A stretch of DNA of 51,884 nucleotides. Origin: Gammaproteobacteria bacterium. Its GTDB lineage: Bacteria; Pseudomonadota; Gammaproteobacteria; JAJFJF01. The stretch lies in the NCBI GenBank assembly GCA_021774255.1, contig JAJFJF010000030.1, forward strand, positions 1-51,884, written 5' to 3'. Each line of letters begins with the position of its first letter. The stretch's first letter is position 1. Positions 8,731-17,555 of the stretch are shown one piece after another. The notes below the pieces were generated by a model. That model was not told where the DNA came from, did not search any database, and was given only the letters and a program-made list of their open reading frames with translations. Made by a program: the position numbers and the translations under genes.

Positions 8731-9534
8731 ATGGCACCCAAGACGATTACGGCTCCCCCCACCCACAAGAACGGCTGGGGCGTCTCCGCCGCCTTCATCA
8801 AGAAGCTGGAGCAGCAAGGCAAAAGCGTCTGGGGCGTCATTCATGAGGCTCACTTGAAGGATGGACGTGACGTCGTGCAGGATTGCCTCATCTGCGAGCT
8901 GACCGAAAAAGTCGATTCTGCGCTGAAGGCGCAGAGCCCTGAAGCTTCCCAAGAGGAGCGTCTGACTGTGCGCCGCCTCTCGGCGGAGTTCGAAGATGAG
9001 CTCGCCTACATCCTGGAAGGAAATGGCCTGACCACCATCGGCCAGTACCTCAAGCTCGGTGTCGCCCGGCTGGAAGCGCGACTCGCTGCCCCCGCAGGCA
9101 AGCAGCCTGACGACTGCTACGCAGAGAGCGTGGCCGAAGCCGTCGACATCCGCAACCTGCTGGTGCTCTTCTTCCTGTGGGGGCTTGCGCCCATCACGCT
9201 GCCAACGCACTGCACCGAATCTGAAGAGTGGGATTTGTGGGCCGCCAAGGGCAACGTCGAGCACTTCCTGCTCTACTTTGCCATCTTCGGCCACTACGTC
9301 CAAGGCAACCACACGGGCGCCTCTCCGCTCGCCCAGCTCAGCTACAAGCGGAAGATGCTTGGGATCCCGCCCCTTTTTAAGCCTCTCATCCAGGACAGCT
9401 TCCCCCTGCTTCACTCTGGTGGCCGCATTGGCAAGCTCCAGGCCCAGTGGCATCAAGAGCTTGCGAAGGAAATGCTCGCGCTCAACCAGAGGGCTACCTC
9501 TGGCAGCCCCGACGGCTCCGTGGCGGCAGCTTGA
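8731..9534 (+). CDS. Orphan protein of unknown function, probably acquired
   Basis: 267 residues, soluble apart from one moderately hydrophobic stretch (LLVLFFLWGLAPITL, about residues 143-157). N-terminal half is charged and helical; the C-terminus ends in low-complexity Ser/Gly/Ala. I recognise no family. The coding sequence is markedly richer in G+C than the flanking sohB and rpsT, uses GC-ending codons, and has no Shine-Dalgarno sequence ahead of the ATG. It lies between a palindromic repeat and the rpsT promoter, breaking no operon. The opposite strand is also open over most of its length, a side effect of the GC-rich third positions, so the strand is chosen on the sensible protein composition of the plus frame. 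Lateral acquisition is inference. Confidence 0.55.
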   Translation: MAPKTITAPPTHKNGWGVSAAFIKKLEQQGKSVWGVIHEAHLKDGRDVVQDCLICELTEKVDSALKAQSPEASQEERLTVRRLSAEFEDELAYILEGNGLTTIGQYLKLGVARLEARLAAPAGKQPDDCYAESVAEAVDIRNLLVLFFLWGLAPITLPTHCTESEEWDLWAAKGNVEHFLLYFAIFGHYVQGNHTGASPLAQLSYKRKMLGIPPLFKPLIQDSFPLLHSGGRIGKLQAQWHQELAKEMLALNQRATSGSPDGSVAAA

Positions 9535-9758
9535 GCCAAGCTCACCGACGGCACTGGGCCAGTGCGCCCCAATAACAACGCTTGCACTCACATGTGCTTA
9601 AGCAACTGTCTTTGCCCCAGTTTGCTTCTTTTTCTCGGGGATATATTGAATCTATGCTTATGATTTTATATAAAAAAGCCCTAATTTAAACATAGTTTAA
9701 TTTAAGCCTCAGACAGAAAAACAAACAATAGAGAACAAGCCCCGCCCCTGGCCCCACA

Positions 9759-9787
9759 TTGACAAATTCGAGCAAACCCGGCATAGT
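9759..9787 (+). promoter_or_regulatory. rpsT promoter
   Basis: A consensus -35 TTGACA (9759-9764) is followed after exactly 17 bp by CATAGT (9782-9787, 4 of 6 matches). Transcription would start near 9794, giving a leader of about 30 nt before the rpsT start at 9825. The upstream part of the 290-bp gap (9535-9758) is AT-rich and shows no gene. Confidence 0.65.
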
Positions 9788-9824
9788 CGCTGGCTTACTG
9801 GAATTAGCATTTTTGGAGGCCACC

Positions 9825-10088
9825 TTGGCTAACAGTCTACAAGCAAAAAAACGCGCGCGACAAGCTGAAAAGCACCGTCAACACAATACAAGCTTACGCT
9901 CTAAATTGCGCACCGCTATCAAGAGAGTCCTCAAAGCCATTGAAGGTAACGAAAAAGAAGCCGCGACCCAAGCTTACGCTGAGCTCGTGCCGGTTATCGA
10001 TCGCTCTGCAGGCAACCACATTATTCATAAAAACAAAGCCGCTCGTCATAAAAGCAGCTTGAATAAGCAAATCAAAGCGCTTGGCTAA
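9825..10088 (+). CDS. rpsT: 30S ribosomal protein S20
   Basis: 87 residues, exactly the length of E. coli S20, with the family opening ANSLQAKKRARQAEKHRQHN and a lysine/arginine-rich three-helix body. S20 binds 16S rRNA early in 30S assembly. The start is a TTG with GGAGG five bases upstream; E. coli rpsT also begins with UUG, a feature tied to its autoregulation. An earlier in-frame TTG at 9759 is the -35 box of the promoter and cannot be the start. The next gene, obgE, is convergent with only 9 bp between the stop codons. Confidence 0.96.
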   Translation: MANSLQAKKRARQAEKHRQHNTSLRSKLRTAIKRVLKAIEGNEKEAATQAYAELVPVIDRSAGNHIIHKNKAARHKSSLNKQIKALG

Positions 10089-10097
10089 GCTAACCCG

Positions 10098-11138
<1,041 letters not shown>

Positions 11139-11161
11139 TTACTATTTGAATTAATTGCTTG

Positions 11162-11422
11162 CTAAGCCGCTGGCAAAACACTCACGTAACGCCGTGATTT
11201 TGGCCCTTTCACTGCAAATTGCACTTGGCCATTTATTTTAGCGAACAACGTATGATCGCGACCTAAGCCAACATTGGTGCCAGGATGAAAAGAGGTACCG
11301 CGCTGACGCACAATAATAGCACCCGCAGACACCTGCTCACCACCAAAACGTTTCACGCCTAATCGTTTCGACTCCGAATCGCGGCCGTTACGTGTACTGC
11401 CGCCTGCTTTTTTATGTGCCAT
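11162..11422 (-). CDS. rpmA: 50S ribosomal protein L27
   Basis: 86 residues opening [18 protein letters not shown], the conserved L27 N-terminus that reaches the peptidyl transferase centre; no Firmicutes-type cleavable leader is present. The GAGGAG ribosome binding site is well placed. It follows rplU by 29 bp on the same strand, the usual L21-L27 pair, and is followed by an intrinsic terminator before obgE. Confidence 0.98.
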   Translation of the reverse strand: MAHKKAGGSTRNGRDSESKRLGVKRFGGEQVSAGAIIVRQRGTSFHPGTNVGLGRDHTLFAKINGQVQFAVKGPKSRRYVSVLPAA

Positions 11423-11451
11423 ATTATGCTCCTCGCGCTGCGCTTAAATAA

Positions 11452-11775
11452 TTAAGCAGCCGCTAAATGAATGCCTGTAATTTTAACTTCACTGTACCAC
11501 TGACGATGCCCCATCCGTTTCATATGATGCTTACGACGGCGGAACTTCAAAATTTTAATTTTAGGGTGACGACCTGCTGGCTCCACCGTGGTCGCACTCA
11601 CACGGCAGCCGGCTAACGTCGGTGTACCCACCTGCACGTTATCACCATCAGCCACCATCAACACCTCGTCAAATGAGATCTCTTGACCTTCTTCAACAGG
11701 TAGTTTTTCGAGCTTCAGGGTATCTCCTTCTGCTACACGATACTGCTTACCACCACTTTTAATTACCGCATACAT
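11452..11775 (-). CDS. rplU: 50S ribosomal protein L21
   Basis: 107 residues, slightly longer than the 103 of E. coli L21. It has the family start [14 protein letters not shown] and the basic [16 protein letters not shown] segment that contacts 23S rRNA; the extra residues are at the C-terminus. It is the first gene of the rplU-rpmA(-obgE) run, transcribed from a good minus-strand promoter at 11811-11839 and divergent from ispB. Confidence 0.98.
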   Translation of the reverse strand: MYAVIKSGGKQYRVAEGDTLKLEKLPVEEGQEISFDEVLMVADGDNVQVGTPTLAGCRVSATTVEPAGRHPKIKILKFRRRKHHMKRMGHRQWYSEVKITGIHLAAA

Positions 11776-11810
11776 GCGCCTAACTCCGGTTTATTCATAT
11801 TGATCCGCCC

Positions 11811-11839
11811 ATTCTATGAAATAATACCCCTATAGGCAA
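11811..11839 (-). promoter_or_regulatory. rplU-rpmA promoter
   Basis: On the minus strand TTGCCT (11834-11839), a 17-bp spacer and TAGAAT (11811-11816) give a well-spaced sigma70-type promoter about 35 bases before the rplU start codon. Confidence 0.65.
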
Positions 11840-11880
11840 GGACCCTCAGCGAGAATGCTGTATGAGAGCCCAGGCTTTTC

Positions 11881-11910
11881 TTGACAAGAAGATAACTTGA
11901 CGCCTAGCAT
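11881..11910 (+). promoter_or_regulatory. ispB promoter
   Basis: Consensus -35 TTGACA (11881-11886), an 18-bp spacer and TAGCAT (11905-11910) lie about 40 bases before the ispB ATG, which is preceded by AAGGGA. Confidence 0.6.
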
Positions 11911-11952
11911 GCCAATATTCCAGGTAATATCCACCATTGAGTAAGGGAACCG

Positions 11953-12927
11953 ATGTCACTTGACCCCATAATTAAGCTAGTTGACTCAGATTTAGCGGCC
12001 GTTGATAGGCTCATTGATACGCACCTCGTGCCCGATTCAGGCACCCCCCTGATCAAAGATCTCGCACAGCATCTTATCAATAGCGGTGGCAAACGCCTCC
12101 GCCCGCTACTCGTATTACTCAGTGCGAATGCATGCCGTTACGACGGCCCACATCATATTACCCTGGCCGCCGCCATTGAATTTATCCATACCGCGACCCT
12201 ACTACACGATGATGTGGTCGATACCTCTGATGAGCGGCGCGGCCGTGAAACCGCCAATGCACGCTGGGGCAACCCTGCCACTATTTTGGTGGGCGATTAT
12301 CTTTATTCGCGTGCTTTTCAGATGATGGTCAGCGCACAAAACATGCATTGCATGGAGATTTTAGCCGAATCAACCAATATCATTGCAGAAGGTGAAATCA
12401 TGCAGCTGCTCAATTGCAATGATCCTGATGTAAGCGAAGCCAATTACTTGACGGTGATCCGTTCCAAAACCGCGCGCTTGTTTCAGGCGGCCGCTGAGTT
12501 GGGTGTGGCACTCCAGCCCATCACCCCGGCACACCGGCACGCGATGGCCGCTTACGGGATGCATTTGGGCACCGCGTTTCAAATTGTGGACGATGCGCTC
12601 GATTATCAATTAGAGAATACCGACATGGGCAAATCACCCGGAGACGACTTGGCCGAAGGCAAGCTTACCCTGCCCCTTATTTATGCGATGCGCCATGGTT
12701 CAGCAGCGGAGGTGAGAGTGATCCGCAATGCGATTGATCAAGGCGCGCGCGATCAGATCCACATTGTGCGTGAAATTATTGAAAACACCCAGGCCATGGA
12801 ACACACGCTCAACGCTGCCAAACAAGAAGCCGATCGCGCCATGGCCACACTGGCCACCTTTGACGATTCCCCCTACCGTGATGGCCTACACCAACTCGCC
12901 CATTTTTCTATCCAGCGCCGGCATTAG
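11953..12927 (+). CDS. ispB: Long-chain polyprenyl (octaprenyl-type) diphosphate synthase
   Basis: 324 residues, matching E. coli IspB (323). The first aspartate-rich motif is LLHDDVVDTSDERRG (Asp86, 87 and 90) and the second is FQIVDDALDY near residues 207-216; GGKRLRP near 45-51 binds the allylic/isopentenyl diphosphate. The enzyme extends farnesyl diphosphate with isopentenyl diphosphate to make the ubiquinone side chain; chain length cannot be read from sequence. It is divergent from rplU, the standard gammaproteobacterial arrangement. Downstream, a hairpin repeat and a tRNA-Pro gene follow on the same strand with no terminator visible between. Confidence 0.96.
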   Translation: MSLDPIIKLVDSDLAAVDRLIDTHLVPDSGTPLIKDLAQHLINSGGKRLRPLLVLLSANACRYDGPHHITLAAAIEFIHTATLLHDDVVDTSDERRGRETANARWGNPATILVGDYLYSRAFQMMVSAQNMHCMEILAESTNIIAEGEIMQLLNCNDPDVSEANYLTVIRSKTARLFQAAAELGVALQPITPAHRHAMAAYGMHLGTAFQIVDDALDYQLENTDMGKSPGDDLAEGKLTLPLIYAMRHGSAAEVRVIRNAIDQGARDQIHIVREIIENTQAMEHTLNAAKQEADRAMATLATFDDSPYRDGLHQLAHFSIQRRH

Positions 12928-12959
12928 TATTTAGAATAGAGATGGTAGAAAATGCGCGT

Positions 12960-13103
12960 AAACTTCTTTTGAAAATCGCTGTGACGAGTAAAATGCAAGG
13001 CGCAGCGGAGCACAGAACCGCAATGGACACCTTGTCCATGAGGATTCGAGCACCGCAGCAACGCAGCAGTTTGCCGCCACAGATAGATTTTCGGAAGAAG
13101 TTT
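12960..13103. repeat. 144-bp imperfect full-length palindrome with terminal inverted repeats
   Basis: The ends (12960-12976 and 13087-13103) are inverted repeats matching at 15 of 17 positions, and similarity continues inward with small indels (both arms carry CTGTG). The exact centre is a perfect 7-bp hairpin (13023-13029 with 13033-13039). The whole unit could fold into one long hairpin. It ends 2 bases before the tRNA-Pro gene. Its GC-rich interior and defined ends suggest a dispersed mobile repeat rather than a simple terminator. Confidence 0.7.
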
Positions 13104-13105
13104 TT

Positions 13106-13182
13106 CGGAGAGTAGCTCAGCCTGGCAGAGCACTGCCTTCGGGAGGCAGGGGTCGGAGGTTCGAATCCTCTCTCTCCGACCA
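13106..13182 (+). tRNA. tRNA-Pro (anticodon CGG)
   Basis: A 77-nt cloverleaf: acceptor stem CGGAGAG/CTCTCCG, D arm GCTC/GAGC, anticodon stem CTGCC/GGCAG with loop TTCGGGA (anticodon CGG, G37), a 5-nt variable region, T arm GGAGG/CCTCT with loop TTCGAAT, discriminator A and encoded CCA. C1-G72 and G37 fit proline tRNAs. The anticodon reads CCG codons. Confidence 0.97.
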
Positions 13183-13214
13183 TTATTTCAATTCATTACA
13201 AATGGTAATTGCAA

Positions 13215-13979
13215 ATGTTAAACAAAATCAATCAATTCAAAACAGTGGAAGCAAGCCTTATCAACCTAGAAACCATAGCTTTTTTTATTTCAATAACAGC
13301 TTTGTGTTTTATTATTGCTTCTTTTCGGCGTAAAAGTGGAGAAAACATTAGAGCCTCATTTTCAATTGCTCATACCGCCTTTCATAATGACTATTACATA
13401 TCTTCTCTGACACTTGAAAATCTTAAAGATCGTTCCGTTGTAATTTTTAATGTGTACTTGAAAATGGAGCACAACTATTTTTTAGAAATAGAAAATTTCA
13501 AATCCAAACCTTTAGTATTAAAACCCTTTGAAGCGTACAGTAAAAAATATAACCCTGTGCATTATTACAGCGTAAACATGACGAAAATTAACTTAAATGA
13601 ATTTCTTCGCAATAGAAAAGTAAAAAAGGAAATTGCACTTTCAACATCTAATGGAAAATACATTATAAAATCTTATATTAAACGCTGGAGTCCAATCTTT
13701 GACTATCTAAGAAATCACATGATTATACCAATACAACCAATACGCACTGAACATAAAGAGGAGGAAAATGGGGAAGTTAATATTGCACAAAACGCTTCTG
13801 AGCAAAATGTAATTGAACCAAGAAGATACGGCTTATTTACAGTTAAAATTCTAGGAAAAATTTCAACCATCATCTCTAACTATAAGTTAAATAGAAAGAA
13901 TTCTAAAGCCAGTAAAAACCATAGAAGTAAAATAGCTTTCCAAGAAAATGACGAACCATCTCGAGAAAATTTCCTATAA
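13215..13979 (+). CDS. AT-rich orphan protein with an N-terminal membrane helix
   Basis: 254 residues from the ATG at 13215; an upstream TTG at 13209 is less likely. One hydrophobic segment lies near the N-terminus (about residues 17-36, AFFISITALCFIIASF), then a basic Arg/Lys patch, a predicted beta-rich domain to about residue 155 and a charged C-terminal tail. It resembles uncharacterised membrane-anchored proteins seen in accessory regions; no function is known to me. The DNA is far more AT-rich than the flanking ispB and ybaK genes, and it starts 32 bp after the tRNA-Pro, a common integration point. No integrase or direct repeat of the tRNA 3' end is visible, so transfer is inferred from composition and position. 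Confidence 0.65.
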   Translation: MLNKINQFKTVEASLINLETIAFFISITALCFIIASFRRKSGENIRASFSIAHTAFHNDYYISSLTLENLKDRSVVIFNVYLKMEHNYFLEIENFKSKPLVLKPFEAYSKKYNPVHYYSVNMTKINLNEFLRNRKVKKEIALSTSNGKYIIKSYIKRWSPIFDYLRNHMIIPIQPIRTEHKEEENGEVNIAQNASEQNVIEPRRYGLFTVKILGKISTIISNYKLNRKNSKASKNHRSKIAFQENDEPSRENFL

Positions 13980-14036
13980 TTATTGTATGAGGAAGCAATA
14001 TTGCCATGCCTGGCTATCAGGCAGGAGGGTACTAAG

Positions 14037-14501
14037 ATGTTGAACAAGAAAATAAAAGCATATTTAAAAGAAAATAATGTGGATTATGATGTGGTGAAGC
14101 ATTCACCTGCTTATACCGCGGCGGAAATTGCGTCTGCGGCCCATATCCGAGGAAAAGAATTAGCTAAAACCGTCATGGTCAAAGTGGATGGTAAATTAGC
14201 CATGGTGATTGAACCTGCTAATATCAAAGTCGATTTAGGCGCACTGCAGGAATTGATCGGTGCAAAAAATGTAACACTCGCGCGCGAATCAGAATTTGAG
14301 CAAAATTTTCCTGAATGTGAAACCGGGGCGCAACCCCCTTTTGGTCAGTTGTGGGACGTCGATGTTTATGAAGACGAACGGGTCAAATTGAGCGCCGAGG
14401 ATGACATTGCATTTAATGCCGGCAATCATTCCGAGCTCATTAAAATGAAGTACAAAGACTTTGAGCAATTAGTAAAACCTAAGCATCTTCATTTAGGGTA
14501 A
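14037..14501 (+). CDS. YbaK/EbsC-family aminoacyl-tRNA deacylase
   Basis: 154 residues from the ATG at 14037, chosen because AGGAGGG lies 7 bases upstream; an 18-codon extension to 13983 has no such site. The sequence has the YbaK fold features: an N-terminal VVKHSPAYTAAEIA segment, GKELAKTVMVKVDGK around the conserved substrate-pocket lysine, and a late FNAGNH motif with its Gly-Asn-His. Members hydrolyse mischarged tRNAs (for example Cys- or Ala-tRNA-Pro) in trans, which makes the tRNA-Pro gene nearby a curiosity but not evidence of specificity. Its 3' end overlaps the convergent vgrG by 23 bp. Confidence 0.88.
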   Translation: MLNKKIKAYLKENNVDYDVVKHSPAYTAAEIASAAHIRGKELAKTVMVKVDGKLAMVIEPANIKVDLGALQELIGAKNVTLARESEFEQNFPECETGAQPPFGQLWDVDVYEDERVKLSAEDDIAFNAGNHSELIKMKYKDFEQLVKPKHLHLG

Positions 14502-16674
14502 TTGCCGCAAGATCGGTTACACCAGTAAAAACCACTTTATCCGCTTTAAAAACAATATGGGGAGCATCAATGATGAGCTCCCCTTTCGCGCTTAATTTAA
14601 GGTAAGTTGCGCCTTGTTTGATTTCAATATCACTTGCTCCGCTCTCCGCCGTGAGATTAATTGCCTGAGCCGCATGTAATACTAAATCGCCTTTCTCAAT
14701 CTGCAAGTTAAAATCATCTGTTTGAACATTGGCCATCAAATCATCGGCCGCATCTATTAATAAATCATTGGCTGCTGCAAGTTGTAAGCCACCCTGGTCA
14801 ACAGAAAACCGAATATTGTTTTCCGCGTTATGTTTTAAATCCTGTTTCGCTGACCAAAAAAGTTGAGGTGCACTCAATTGATGAGCGCCCTTCACTGTCA
14901 CATGATAATTTTCGGCTGCAGAAAGCACATAGTTTCCTTCTGTTTGTTCAAGAAACGCTTGTGCTGCAGCCAGTTCAATGACGCCTGTTTTCTGGTTCAG
15001 TGAAACGGCGTGCTCCTCAGGTGTGGCATCCAATAACAACTGTTGGGCAGCATCCGCCGTGGCTAAAGTGATCTGGGGTGAATGCTCATCATCTTGTAGC
15101 AATAGCTGGTGACCTGATTGCGTAGTGATCTTATGCTGCTGATAATATAAATCACATCCTGATCCCGTGTGTTTGGGCGTTGGCAAGACACCTAACATCA
15201 CAGGCTGCTCAAGATTATTATACAAATGCCCCATTAAAACGGGTGTGCCTGGCAACAAAGAAAAATGTGCGCCGCCAGAGGCCGGGGCAGTAAAAGGCTG
15301 GCGGAGTCGCACGGGCAAGCTTGAAGGCGATTCTTTTATTGCTTCTGAGGTGTCGTAATCATACCGAATATAATAAGCATTTTGCTCAGGCAGTTCGCTT
15401 TCAGCAGGCGCAGTGATCACCGCACGTTGAAAACATGCGCCCTGATCGTGATAATCAACAATCGGTGTGCGATACGGTGTGGCCAGCGGAATTAGCCAAA
15501 CACGCGCGTGCAGCCCGGAAGTCGGTAGTTGGTGGCACTGCTGATTTAATTGTTGATAAAACGCAGGCAAACTATGCGGATTGTACTCAACAACGGTTGG
15601 CAACCAATGAGAAATATGCTTGTTTTGCTGCGCTTGCACCTCACCTGTTCGCGCTGTTGCCAGATCAACTGCCAGCACTTGATAAGCCTGCGGGGCACAA
15701 AATCGTTTTACGGATCGCGCGGGGATTAATTCAAGTATTCTGCCGGGTGACAAGCTTAAATCGTCAGTATAAATCGTTATCAATTGCCGCTGCCAATCCA
15801 ATGCTTGCTGATGAAAACAGACAACTTGCGCTCCTTGCGCTTGCGTTTGATAATTATCAGTATAAAACACTTTCTTACCGTCACCCGCCGGTGTGGAATG
15901 ATGAGGCTCACGTCTATTTGCTGAGTTTTCCAGAGCAACATTGTCGACTGCTAGCAGCTGTGCAGAGGTTGTATGATAGTCTAGCGAAGAAACAGTCGCC
16001 GGCAATAAAAAAGCATGCTGAGCAAAACTGTATACCGTACCATATTGACGCTCGCCACCTTGCCAAGATATTAACGGCAAACGTACACCCTGCTGTTGTT
16101 CAATTAACTGCTTAGGATCAACGTAAATTTTCAGCTGCGCTAAATCTTCTGTTTGTTCAAAAATAAAAAAACCACCCAAGCGCGCCAACGTATCCGTGAA
16201 AAAATCATAATCGCTTTGATCTCGCTGTTGTAAAAATCGCTTATTAATAAGCGGCGCTGCCTCATGATGCTTATTAAGCACAATTTCATAATCATGCCCC
16301 TTTAGCCATTTATATTTTTTCAAGATCAGCTCAGAAAGTTTATATAAATCGACATATTGATACGTGCGCGATTGCTTTTGATGCTTTAACGGGTGCAAAG
16401 GCGAGCGCATGATTAATTGAGCATCTTCAATGCGCGTGATAACGCCAGAAAAGAAGTGCGGCTGCTTATTTGAGTGTATACCTTGCGGATGAATTGCTAA
16501 GGTCGCCGCCTTGCCTAACAGGTGGCGGTATTGCTCTGGCTTACAAGACTCCATATTAATCAGCACACCATAATCTTGTGATACCGCCATATTAAAGGTA
16601 TAGAAACCGAATATTTTTATAGCATGAGACTGAAGCTCATGGATCTGTAATTGCAGATAATAATCTTCGTTCAT
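14479..16674 (-). CDS. vgrG: T6SS spike protein VgrG (TssI)
   Basis: 731 residues. The N-terminal two thirds resemble the phage gp27-like hub (about residues 1-380), then a gp5-like OB region (RLRQPFTAPASGG and PGTPVLMGHLYNN, about 455-500), and a C-terminal repetitive beta-helix needle (about 540-725) with alternating Leu/Ile/Ala strands. No extra toxin domain is attached, so effectors would load by PAAR proteins or adaptors. VgrG forms the trimeric spike at the tip of the Hcp tube. It is the last gene of the T6SS operon, overlapping tssG by 4 bases, and its stop end overlaps the convergent ybaK-type gene. A separate short needle-like protein at 32817 resembles its C-terminus. Confidence 0.88.
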   Translation of the reverse strand: MNEDYYLQLQIHELQSHAIKIFGFYTFNMAVSQDYGVLINMESCKPEQYRHLLGKAATLAIHPQGIHSNKQPHFFSGVITRIEDAQLIMRSPLHPLKHQKQSRTYQYVDLYKLSELILKKYKWLKGHDYEIVLNKHHEAAPLINKRFLQQRDQSDYDFFTDTLARLGGFFIFEQTEDLAQLKIYVDPKQLIEQQQGVRLPLISWQGGERQYGTVYSFAQHAFLLPATVSSLDYHTTSAQLLAVDNVALENSANRREPHHSTPAGDGKKVFYTDNYQTQAQGAQVVCFHQQALDWQRQLITIYTDDLSLSPGRILELIPARSVKRFCAPQAYQVLAVDLATARTGEVQAQQNKHISHWLPTVVEYNPHSLPAFYQQLNQQCHQLPTSGLHARVWLIPLATPYRTPIVDYHDQGACFQRAVITAPAESELPEQNAYYIRYDYDTSEAIKESPSSLPVRLRQPFTAPASGGAHFSLLPGTPVLMGHLYNNLEQPVMLGVLPTPKHTGSGCDLYYQQHKITTQSGHQLLLQDDEHSPQITLATADAAQQLLLDATPEEHAVSLNQKTGVIELAAAQAFLEQTEGNYVLSAAENYHVTVKGAHQLSAPQLFWSAKQDLKHNAENNIRFSVDQGGLQLAAANDLLIDAADDLMANVQTDDFNLQIEKGDLVLHAAQAINLTAESGASDIEIKQGATYLKLSAKGELIIDAPHIVFKADKVVFTGVTDLAAITLNEDA

Positions 16675-17555
16675 CTGATCAGGCTATCACTTGGATATAT
16701 TATTTTATAGTGTGGCATGTTTGGAGATCCCAACAGCGTCAGCCAACCCAAATAAAAATATTGACTCCCCAATGACGAGGGTGACTGTTCAGAAAGTGAG
16801 AAACAATAGATCAGCTCAAAAGTAAATAAGGGTTCAAGGTAATGCGCAATCTGCCTTGATAACGCCTGACTCGTTGGCAAACCAGGAAAATATGACCTTA
16901 ACGCAGACAATGTTTCCAGATTGAGCCGGATCTGAAGATGCGAAGTCGCATCATAAAATCGCTGCCCTAATAGCATTTCGCCTAAATGACTCGTGCTTGC
17001 CAAAGAGGTGCTTGTATCAAGCGTTTGCCATTTTGGTATAAAACCAGTTACCTGAAAAGAAAGCGCAGGAAAATTCTCTAGCAAATGCTGATGCAGTTGA
17101 GCCATATTATTGGGCTGATATTCTGCTAATATTGTTCTTGCACTATTGTTTAATGAATAAGCAGTAGGACAATAGCGCCGCCAAACTTTATAAAACAAAA
17201 AATAAAGACCTTGATGAAAAATATCCAAAAAATCTCGCAAACACTGCCCTGCCTCATTGTCTTGATGCGCTAACACAGTAAAATAACTGGGCAACGGTGA
17301 ATCAACTCCGTAGAGGCCCATAAAGTTCAGCGCGATCGTCACTACCCGGCCGTTTCTTTGCTCACAATATTTAGCAGCCGCCACATCCGTGACGGGGAAA
17401 GCAGCCGCACTGTTTGCTTGTAAGCGAATAACTGCGTTTTCAAAATCAAAACATGAGTCCAGCATCGTCATGAGCTGTTCAAAACCAAACTGACTTGCCC
17501 TATCAACAATATTTGCTTCTAAAGTACTGCTTGAGGATTCAACGTGGCTGGCCAT
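16671..17555 (-). CDS. tssG: T6SS baseplate protein TssG
   Basis: 294 residues. Recognisable from its place after tssF and from the family motif NFMGLYGVDSPLPSYF (about residues 77-92), the counterpart of FLGLxGxxGxLPxxY. TssG forms the baseplate wedge with TssE, TssF and TssK in the cytoplasm. The gene overlaps tssF by 37 bp and vgrG by 4 bp, so translation is probably coupled. Confidence 0.9.
   Translation of the reverse strand: MASHVESSSSTLEANIVDRASQFGFEQLMTMLDSCFDFENAVIRLQANSAAAFPVTDVAAAKYCEQRNGRVVTIALNFMGLYGVDSPLPSYFTVLAHQDNEAGQCLRDFLDIFHQGLYFLFYKVWRRYCPTAYSLNNSARTILAEYQPNNMAQLHQHLLENFPALSFQVTGFIPKWQTLDTSTSLASTSHLGEMLLGQRFYDATSHLQIRLNLETLSALRSYFPGLPTSQALSRQIAHYLEPLFTFELIYCFSLSEQSPSSLGSQYFYLGWLTLLGSPNMPHYKIIYPSDSLIR

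Noticed and set aside
8725..9591. Long open frame on the minus strand opposite the orphan gene
   Set aside because: Mirror-frame effect of GC-rich third positions; the product is full of Arg/Gly/Ala/Val in the manner of antisense frames, and the plus frame has the better composition.
9759..9824. 22-codon N-terminal extension of rpsT
   Set aside because: The apparent TTG start is the -35 box of the promoter, and S20 proteins begin at the later TTG.
12908..13183. Minus-strand frame across the tRNA-Pro (product beginning MVGERGFEPP)
   Set aside because: This is the familiar antisense translation of a tRNA gene and its flanking repeat, not a protein.
15435..16115. 226-codon plus-strand frame inside vgrG
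   Set aside because: Lies wholly within the well-supported vgrG on the other strand and matches no known protein.
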